Part shown: piece after piece, positions 56,401-64,000 of the stretch
Layout of the letters: each line of letters starts with the position of its first letter
Numbering within the stretch: position 1 is the first letter of the stretch
Assembly: GCA_963971285.1 (NCBI GenBank)
Contig: OZ020264.1
Span: forward strand, 12,042,431-12,106,430
Source of the DNA: Astropecten irregularis
Lineage: Eukaryota > Echinodermata > Asteroidea > Paxillosida > Astropectinidae
Reading direction: 5' to 3'
Length of the DNA: 64,000 nt
Notes under the pieces: model-generated
Database searches by the model: none
What the model saw: only the letters and a program-made list of their open reading frames with translations
What the model was told of the DNA's origin: nothing
Made by a program: the position numbers and the translations under genes

Positions 56401-59400
56401 TTACCACAATTAGGAAGACAGTGCAATACTTGAAGAAAACCACTTTGCCCCACATGACAACCATTAAGGCTTGGTATAGAAGCGACGAGTTCTGCAAATA
56501 AGAAGAATCTGAGTTAATTCAACCCTCTGCACTTAATACACACAAGACAAGAGCTGCTTACCACCAAAGTGAGGATTGGTTTTCAGTTGCACCATGTTAT
56601 ACTCAGAAGCATCTATAGCAGTTCCTTAGTATGCTGCATCAATGTGATGATTGCTTTGTTATTTCCATTGAATTGCATTGAATGAGGGTATTGTCTGGGA
56701 GGAGAGGTTCATGAACCTTTATTGCCTCTAAAAATTGGCTCATTGTGGTGAAATTACCCCTTGATTTGCATTTGAATATATCGTCTCTTTCGAGCAGAGT
56801 GCAATTTGTGAGCCCGAAAACACAGATGCAGTGACACAGATTACGTCAGCAGGAAATTTGGACTATTGTCCAGTGGTATTCAACCCTTGTGTGACCACAT
56901 TGTTTACACCAAGCTCACAGCACACATGGCCCTGCCAGATGAACTCTGTGTGAACCAGTGTCTAATAATCCTGGCTGGTGGAAAGAAAAAATCCCGGTGG
57001 AAGAAGGGGTTAAAGCTTTTAAACTTCATTTCAGAGTTGTAAAACAATGGCACTGACTTCGCCAGCCAATGTGCTATGCTGATGTTTCATCGCGATTCGG
57101 GAAAGGGGGGCAACTTACCGCAAAGTCCTCAGAAAGCAAATACTCGTTGGAGTAGATAGGGGACAGGACACATTCAAGACTGGCGTAGACGGCTGCGACA
57201 CCGAGCCGGTTCAGCGCCGGCATGATGCAGTCCGGTAGATGTCCCCGGTCGTTGTCTAGGAGTCTCTCAGCTGTGAAGTCCAGGTAGCGCCGGATGGAGA
57301 ATTGGGGCCCAGCGAAGAACCCGCCAGGGAAGTAGGTGAAGCCGCACATCTCCAGCAGGGTAGGGGTGGCTTTGATGTTCATCTCCTTCTGCTCGGAGCT
57401 GAGCTTCTCCTGGGAGGAAGGGAGGGCCGTGGAAGAAGGAAAGGATGTTGAGAAGAAGATGCTATCTCAGAAAGTTTGGAATACCTGAAGATAGCAACAG
57501 CTATTTATTGGATGAAACCAACGGAGCCATCCAGCCCCATCCTAGCTGTCTCCCTAATGGTCAATAAGAATTCAGAACTTCAATGCCTACCTCACTTTTG
57601 TGGCCGTCGAAAAGGTCAAATGCCGTCCCGATCATTCTCAGGGTCAGGACGCAGTGGGGTGTGGTCCACAAGATGTCATAGCCATCCGTTGACACAAGGA
57701 TGTAGCCAGTCAGAAGATAACCCTGGAAAAACAGGAACCAAGACAGTCAACGTTTAGGTCCACAAATTGCATTCCATTTCAAAAGCTGAATGTTCTTTGT
57801 CTGTCATTGAATCCTACAAACTGAGTCTTGAAGTTAACTTTTTATTTGTCATCGTAGATATTAAGGGAGAGAAACGTTAATACTGGTCTGGACAAGCCAT
57901 TGAAAAGCCTGGCCAGCAGGCCTGTAATCCTCCTCTTGTCAGCCCCAAACTTCACTCCAATAGAGCTGCTTAAAATCAATCAAGCCCGGCTTCTGGATAC
58001 TGTCCATGATTAATGTGGACTTAACCTGTCAATCAGGTTTATGCCAACTATGATCCAGGACACAGCAGGGGCTTGGAGTTGATAGTTCAAAGCTGGGGAT
58101 TACAGAAGCCCAAGACCCCAGGCAAAGCCCAGGCATGGCCTGGCTTCTGGATACTGTCCATGATCAATGTGGACTCAATCTGTCAATCACGTTTATAATC
58201 CAGGACACTCAGGGACTTGAAGTTGATAGTTTGCCCCCCATTAATCTCACATCTCACCATGTTGAAGATAAATGACAGCACCACGGACAACTGGCTCCCT
58301 CCCAATGTAACCAGCAGGACGTAGTTGACCAAGACGGACACCATTGAATAGACGATGTCATACCCTGCATATACGAATAAATGAATAAATTAGCATACAT
58401 GAATTCAGAAGACTAGCTTGTTGCATTTTGTGTGCAGACAGTATCAAATTTTTTCTTACCAAAGTTGAGCGATGCTAGCATGAGGCCACATAGAGTGAAG
58501 TATATATGCTTGACGGACTGTAACTGGCCGTGCAGATAGGTCCTAGAGATGTAGCACAGCGGGTAACCTGAGGAATCACAACAGAAAATAACGAACCAGA
58601 ACAAATATTAAATATTTAATCTTCTTAAGCCATAAATATTGATTCATTCAAAACTCTCCTGAAAACAAGCATCTTCTGCCAGTAGTAAAGTTGCGACGAA
58701 TCTACGAATTCGACGAAACTATAAAAACGACCTCTATCATCCTACTTTCGGTACCAAATTTGCAAATCTGTTAAGTAGGTTTCATTTCCAGTCTCCACAT
58801 TGTTGATGTCATTGAAAAACTATGGCCAGCACAAACAGCAGCAGCGAGAAGTAGTTAGACCAATGCTGCTTGCCATATGTGTACCACAGTGCCCCCAAAC
58901 CCCAAAGTTTGACTGGGAACCAGTCTATTAAAGATGGTGTAATAGCAGAATGAACATGAACGCAGGTTAAACTTTTTTATACGCTTGAAATAATGCCTTT
59001 TTAACGTGACCACAAATTTCTCACAACGCAACAACGGATTTGTAAATCCGTCAACAAAACCATGAGTGATTTCTAGTTTCGTCGGAGGCCCTCCTACGGG
59101 ATTTGTAAATCCGACGATTAGATTTGTTGCAAGTTTTATGCAACACAACAGTTAGGGGCCTACACTCTTCTTGACTCTTCACTCTGACTTCCTATTTTTC
59201 AGCGATCGAGGTCAATCGTAACTCAAGATATGAAGGATGACCCATTGTATCCCCTAAGGCTGAAATGCATCATAAGATTGAATGATAGTACTTTAGTAGG
59301 TAACGCATGATGAGTTTGGTGAAATGGAATCCCTGCTCTGCAGCACAAACTTGTGCCACTCCCACGGCCCACCCCACCACTGACTGCAAGGTCGGCGCCT

Positions 59401-59560
59401 TTCCTTTAGTTTGACGTTCGCCACATATCAGCTCAAAAACAATGTCATTTTATCACTTACATGATAATAATGTCAGCAGGTAACGCAGGCTCGGTACGTC
59501 CAGACCTATCATCCCAGCAGGACCGGCCAAAAGACTCGAACTGGCGACAGTTTCGGCCAT
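53440..59560 (-). CDS. LPCAT3: LPCAT3/MBOAT5-like lysophospholipid acyltransferase (11 exons, 487 aa)
   Basis: An endoplasmic-reticulum membrane O-acyltransferase (MBOAT) that reacylates lysophospholipids in the Lands cycle. Exons in transcript order: 59461-59560, 58460-58567, 58258-58364, 57591-57722, 57119-57409, 56405-56491, 55654-55820, 55257-55404, 54590-54748, 54048-54184, 53440-53467. They total 1,464 bases in frame and give 487 aa, the length I know for vertebrate LPCAT3. Most of the protein is hydrophobic. Family blocks: GGFFAGPQFS (about 173), LWDACASVKPFLLET (about 296), NISTNVWV with the conserved Asn 326, and AVWHGLYVGYF with catalytic His 358. The start MAETVASSS sits in the place of vertebrate MASSAEG. 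The last exon adds only nine codons, ending EKSK, and rests on a weak acceptor (TTTTGAAG). Confidence 0.93.
53612..53960 (+). repeat. tRNA-headed SINE with conserved-core-like body
   Basis: Box A-like TGGTTTAGTGCAGTGGTC and box B GGTTCGAATCC (53679-53689). The body has TTGGGCAAGATGCTTTGTCA and CACCCAGGTGTAAATGGGTA, then a tail with GTAAAGCGTTGTGATACCAC. A fragment of SINE family 2 lies just before it (53510-53600). Both lie in the last intron of the LPCAT3-like gene. Confidence 0.7.
54228..54497 (+). repeat. MITE family E copy
   Basis: AAATGTACAATACATAATTG at the left and the full interior; the right end is lost beyond AATATTGTAATGGTATG. Confidence 0.72.
54962..55216 (+). repeat. Repeat family D copy
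   Basis: Begins with a doubled GCCACTGAAAAGCC and ends GGGCCTGACCAATTCTGG, inside an LPCAT3-like intron. A reverse fragment lies at 55874-55930. Confidence 0.75.
57862..58235 (-). repeat. Repeat family D copy with partial internal duplication
   Basis: AGGGAGAGAAACGTTAATAC at the left. After the usual right arm the block TCTGGATACTGTCCATGATC appears a second time (58147 on), and the right terminus is missing. Confidence 0.75.
59170..59330 (-). repeat. Degraded MITE family C copy
   Basis: GCGATCGAGGTCAATCGTAA at the left and GAGTTTGGTGAAATGGAATC at the right, in reverse orientation relative to the copy at 62598. Confidence 0.5.
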
Positions 59561-60469
59561 TTTCTCAGCTATTTTTTGTCGCTGGTTTGTAAACTTTATC
59601 CCAAACAGATCGTGAACTATTAAACCGATATGACCTTAACACGAGTTGACCTCAGATTTTACAAACGGCACAATCCATTATTTCCAATAGGGGTTTCTAA
59701 ATTCATTGGCTGTTGACATAAATTGATTAATCCAGTAAATATTATTTTTTAACACAAATTATTGAAACGGTATGTATACAAATTAAGTGTTTTGTTTTTA
59801 CTTTCAATGATTGGGTATTAACTGGCACACAGTTATTAATTAAAATGACATTTCTTTATTTGTTACCATCCATACAAAATAATGGTACGGTCTATTCTGT
59901 GAAAGTTCGATGACCTTGAAGAGTTAGTCTCCTTTCCAAAACAAAACTGGGTTGTTGTTTTTCTGTTGGTGACCCGGATATGTAGTCTCTCTTTCCAGGA
60001 AATTTTGTTGTTTGTTTTTCTTGACTTTAAAATAGAAAATGAATGAAGTTCATTATTTCCTTGTTTGAATTTGTGTATAACTACAAGTTTGTGAGAAAAA
60101 TGAACCAGAAATGGGATTTATCAGGTCGGGAAAACTCGACCTATACAAAAACAACAATACAAATCCACTGTAAAGTTCAAAGTCCATTCTTTTTATTTTC
60201 ATCCAATGTACAATATATGCTTCAAACGGTTTACACTGAGTATTTGATAAGTTATAAGTAATATTTTCATCTGGAAAATCAAAATATAATATGTTGGAAG
60301 CTGTACAATGTGTCCAATTTGCCCAGGTTATTAATTTACCCATTAATTATATTTACCCATAAATTAATTACCCATTTTTTGTAATGCAACAATCTTTCTT
60401 GAATGAGCAATTCGAAAAGTACATATTTTTGTAAACTGCGGTTTATTTATTTTTGCTAATAAGAGTAAG

Positions 60470-60640
60470 GAGGGCCTGATGTTTTGATCCTAGCAGGATC
60501 TTTCTCAAATTCAAGCGTTCTTATTCTAATAGTCTTTGAGAAAAACATCCTGCTAGGATCGAAACGTCAGGCCCTCCTAACTCCAAGCATTTCAGGTATT
60601 TCAGGTCATTATTTTGGTCGATGAGCAGTTTGAAGCACTG
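60470..60640 (+). repeat. Foldback family F, best copy
   Basis: GGAGGGCCTGATGTTTTGAT and its inverse AAACGTCAGGCCCTCC enclose CTAGCAGGATCTTTCTCAAA and its complement. A unique tail with GGTCATTATTTTGGTCGATG follows. Confidence 0.75.
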
Positions 60641-61258
60641 AGTTAATTACTATTGCATTGATGAAGAGGAGCACATGATTATGACATTTTCAAGCATTTA
60701 AGTGCAAAACAGTTATACGTAAATCTGTGAACATTTTGTTTGGGTATGTTACCAAAGTATGACAGTGCCTTTAACATTAGGTTGGGGGGTTTTTTTTGGA
60801 GCCAGGGGGGAGAGAAGAAAACATTGTCATAAGCTCTGAAGTCTAAAAATAAGCAAATTTTTCATTTCAAACTTTTACTACAAATTCAATGATAATAATG
60901 AGTACATTTTCAACAAATAGATCATAATATAGATTTTTTCTATCTAAGTTTTAAAGTGGCAGTTTAAATGTTAATTTTTCATATATATATTTATATTAAA
61001 CTAGAAAAGATATTTATATTATGATATAATAATTCAGTTTTTAGTCAAACATCGTTTGTTAATACATTCTGCTCTATTCAACGAGATTTACATTTTCTTT
61101 TTGAGTTATGGTTAAAAAAATAATTCCCCTAAACTTTGACCTGTGGGTCTTATATTAGCTATTGGAAATAAAGATCTCTAATCGCTCATCTATATACTTG
61201 CTATTTCAGTGACTGTGATATTGTAGTATAGTGAAACACTGCTTATAACGAACACAGA

Positions 61259-61509
61259 CAGTGGCGTGTCTAGGGCAAGCAACGGGGGCACGTGCCCCGG
61301 GAGCTTGCACTTTTTAGGGGTCGCAAAAAATGCAAAGGCAAAATAAAAGGTCGCTATACTGTTGAAGTTATTGGAAATCTAATCCAATGAACAATGAAAG
61401 AAAGATTCCAATTCAAAATTGTCTGATTTTTGGCATCACTGAGAAGTTTGAAGTACGGGCGCAATTTTAGCATTTGCCCCGGGTGCCATTTTCCCTAGAT
61501 ACGCTGCTG
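61259..61509. repeat. hAT-like non-autonomous element
   Basis: CAGTGGCGTGTCTAGGG at the left and CCCTAGATACGCTGCTG at the right are inverted termini of the CAGTGGCG type seen in many hAT MITEs. It is 251 bp with no open frame. An 8-bp target duplication is not evident. Confidence 0.65.
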
Positions 61510-61939
61510 TCCACAAAAATTGTTCATTATTTATACATTATAATTTCTACATGGAGTTGTCTGAAATACTATGATAACATTTTAGAAGGAAATTTCACAG
61601 AAACAACCATTTATTTTGGATAAAAGTATTTAACAACAAGTTCACAAGTTTGAAAGATCAAAGCTATTTTGGGGGGTTTCATGTGAAAACAAATAATTGC
61701 ATTGATTTTGCGCCATTTTGTCACAATTTTCTTCTTTTTATGTTCAAACAATCACACATAGGGTTTCTCACGTACATGTTGGATCAACATGTGATTATAT
61801 CACAAAGTACAATCCTGCTGAAATTATTTTGTCAAATAAGCATTTAAGAATAATTTTTAACCGTATATACCGAACATTTCAATTAGATTTCAGACTGTAC
61901 TATAGATACACCATTTTAAGACCAATGGTTTCTAGATTT

Positions 61940-62187
61940 TAGGGGCCAATTTCATAGAGCTGCTAAGCACAAATTTTCATAAGCATGAACAGTCTTCCTT
62001 GATCAAACAGGATTTCCAACCAAATGTTCATGTGATGTTTACTGCTTTTGACTTGTATTCGGTCACTGTTTGCAGAGCATAACATTCACAAGGAGTTTTG
62101 GTCGGCATACTGATTTTCATTTACCAATTGGTTTTTGGTGCTTAAGCAGATTTTGGTGCTTAAGCAGCTCTATGAAATCGACCCCAG
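61940..62187 (+). repeat. MITE family A, complete reference copy
   Basis: GGGGCCAATTTCATAGAGCT at the left and CAGCTCTATGAAATCGACCCC-type right end form inverted termini. The interior has TCAAACAGGATTTCCAACCA and GTGATGTTTACTGCTTTTGA. Confidence 0.82.
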
Positions 62188-62597
62188 ATTTAAAGTATTC
62201 TTAATATAAATGCCCACAACATCTTTCCAGAACCTTAATTTTCAGTCAAATTTATACACAAAAAAGGCAATATTAAAAAAAAAATGCATTGTCCAATTCT
62301 AATCGCACTTCATATTTCAACAAATAATCAAGTTGCGTTCACACGAATCAATTTCAAACATATTATACATTTCTTTCGATGAAAAATAATACAAAAATAC
62401 TGCAATCGTGGCCCGATATTCTTTCTTTTTGAATAAAATGCATATGAATAATGTTAACTGAGAAAGTACAGGAAGATTGAGGTCCCTTTAAGATTGACCC
62501 TACACCCTAAGGGCAGTTAGGACGGAAATCTTCCAAAACCCATCAAAATCTATCAAATTGCGGTATCCCTATGGCATATCTGCTGAGTTGCTCCACC

Positions 62598-62738
62598 AGG
62601 GGTCGATTTCACCAAACTTGTTGTAACTTACGATCAATCGTAGGACGTATGATGCATTGCAGCCCTACGTAGGATACAATGGGTTATCCTTTGTAACTAG
62701 AGTTACGATCGATCGTATGGCTTCGTGAAATCGTCCCT
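62598..62738. repeat. MITE family C copy
   Basis: GGGGTCGATTTCACCAAACT at the left, GGCTTCGTGAAATCGTCCC at the right, interior CATTGCAGCCCTACGTAGGA. Confidence 0.8.
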
Positions 62739-63250
62739 AGGCCTCTTTCTTTAGTACTAGTTTCTATGGACAGCACTGACAACAAAGTCCTACGAATTTT
62801 GACTTTTGGCAGGTTTGATGAAACACCCCCAAAAAAATCCACAATTTCAAAAAAAGGCAAATAACGGCAGGCATGTTAACAATTGTACTTTTTCAGCAGT
62901 ACAGATCATAAGGCAGTAATGAAAGAAAACAAATCTTTTGTTTTTTGCATAAGACATTCCTCATTTTGAAAAACCAGATTCAATAATGTCAGGGCACCAT
63001 CCATATTCTCCAATGAACGAAGGCTACATTCAATACACGTCAGTCATATTTACATTCATGGCCCAAATCTTCATATTTCACAATGATTAACTGATAAAGG
63101 CAGGCCGAATTTTGAACTTCCATTTTTAACGATAAATATTTTATCAGTCGTTCAATGAAAGAAATTTCTTTTTCTAGGTGAACAATCTCATCTTAGAAAT
63201 CACATTCCTCAGTATTTGCGAACAAAACTTCTCAACATTTTGTGTAAAAA

Positions 63251-63256
63251 TTTATT
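63251..63256 (-). terminator. Candidate polyadenylation signal of the second LPCAT3-like gene
   Basis: TTTATT on the + strand is AATAAA on the - strand, about 115 bases past the stop at 63369. Position only. Confidence 0.4.
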
Positions 63257-63368
63257 GTTTGCCTTTAAATTGAAAAAAAACAACCAAAAGGCAAATAGCA
63301 TTTGGGGTTTAAAATTTATGCAAATTATATGCAGATATATGCAAATATATGCACACGGTGGAGTTGTC

Positions 63369-63988
63369 TCAATTTTCCTTGGTCTTTGACTCTCCGTCTT
63401 TATTTCTGTGGGGAAAATAAAAAGAGAATAATCAGAAAATGCCACATTTAAAATAGGAAAGGTTTTGAGTGAGCAAAGTGGAGAGACGCAAATAGGGCAA
63501 AGTGTCTTGCTCAAGAACAAGCAACGGCTGGGATATGACGCTTGTACATTTGTAATGTATGCAGATTGCAGCCACACTGTACATTGAATGTGATCACAGG
63601 GTCAGAAAATTGTAATACTGGTTTGGGCCAGCCACAGAAAAGCCTGGCCAGGCCTGGGCTTTGCCCTGGGGTCTTTGGCTTCTATAAACCCCAGCCTTGA
63701 ACTATCAACTCTTCAAGCCCCTGCTGTGTCCTGGATCATAGTTGGCATAAACCTGATTGACAGATTGAGTCCACATTGATCATGGACAGTATCCAGAAGC
63801 CAGGCTTGTTTGATTTTAAGCAGCTCTATTGTAGTGAAGTTCAAGGCTGACACTCACATGGTTCCTGAAGTCGCTGGCTCGGTGGACTTGGGCTTCCGTT
63901 TCTTGAGCTGAGGTAGGATGGCAAATTGGTAGACCAACGGAGCGATGACGTAAAAGCACAACGGCATGTAGTACATGGCAGAATAGAC
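63369..63988 (-). CDS. Second LPCAT3-like acyltransferase, last two exons (5' part outside window)
   Basis: Exons 63858-63988 and 63369-63405 (stop TGA at 63369-63371). The first encodes VYSAMYYMPLCFYVIAPLVYQFAILPQLKKRKPK and aligns with VYGAMYHIPTLFYVGFPFLYQFVILPRLKRQ from exon 54048-54184 of the neighbour, with the same phase at both ends. The last exon adds 12 codons, ending ESKTKEN, in the position where the neighbour has nine. Same strand and adjacent, so a tandem duplicate of the MBOAT gene. The acceptor at 63988 is followed by upstream intron to the window end, so the catalytic exons are not visible. Confidence 0.82.
63600..63853 (+). repeat. Repeat family D copy abutting an exon
   Basis: Starts near TAATACTGGTTTGGGCCAGC and ends at AAGTTCAAGGCTGACA, running into the donor site of the exon 63858-63988. 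It fills more than half of that intron. Confidence 0.78.
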
Positions 63989-64000
63989 CTGTAAAGGGAA

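Larger units (their letters stand above)
59561..63368. other. Spacer between the two LPCAT3-like genes
   Basis: A 3.8 kb AT-rich spacer that includes the presumed promoter of the left gene and the 3' flank of the right one. It holds the repeats at 60470, 61259, 61940 and 62598. I found no exon in it. Confidence 0.6.

Overview
The window looks like nuclear DNA of an invertebrate deuterostome. Long multi-exon genes have GC-rich exons, canonical splice sites and intron phases that join without a frame break, and they sit in AT-rich introns packed with short foldback (MITE-like) elements, tRNA-headed SINEs and one LINE. The proteins resemble vertebrate homologues closely. I infer an echinoderm, perhaps a sea star, but this is not proven by anything in the sequence.

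Left part (1-32470, + strand): 37 exons of a Mi-2/CHD4-type nucleosome-remodelling ATPase. The 5' end lies outside the window and 2,156 codons are present. Domain order is CHDNT, two PHD fingers, two chromodomains, a SNF2 ATPase, the CHD C-terminal domains, a long acidic stretch, CHDCT2, and a low-complexity tail with a histidine-rich exon. One intron (22420-22875) has U12-type signals. Another (11612-14987) carries an antisense, 5'-truncated LINE that landed inside an older MITE copy.

Middle (32471-39275): a 6.8 kb convergent intergenic region. It holds foldback elements, a 1 kb C-run minisatellite with G runs on the - strand, and a 187-bp tandem repeat centred on a perfect 20-bp palindrome.

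Right part (all - strand): the ribosome-biogenesis GTPase LSG1 (39276-46228, 14 exons, 765 aa) with an apparent AT-AC U12-type intron; a serine beta-lactamase-like hydrolase (47763-51125, 7 exons, 426 aa), two of whose introns are almost entirely MITE sequence; an LPCAT3/MBOAT5-type lysophospholipid acyltransferase (53440-59560, 11 exons, 487 aa); and the last two exons of a second, tandem LPCAT3-like gene that continues past position 64000.

The four gene types have unrelated functions (chromatin, 60S export, hydrolase, phospholipid remodelling), so there is no operon-like logic. What the loci share is a set of repeat families, the commonest of which has about 20 copies or fragments here.
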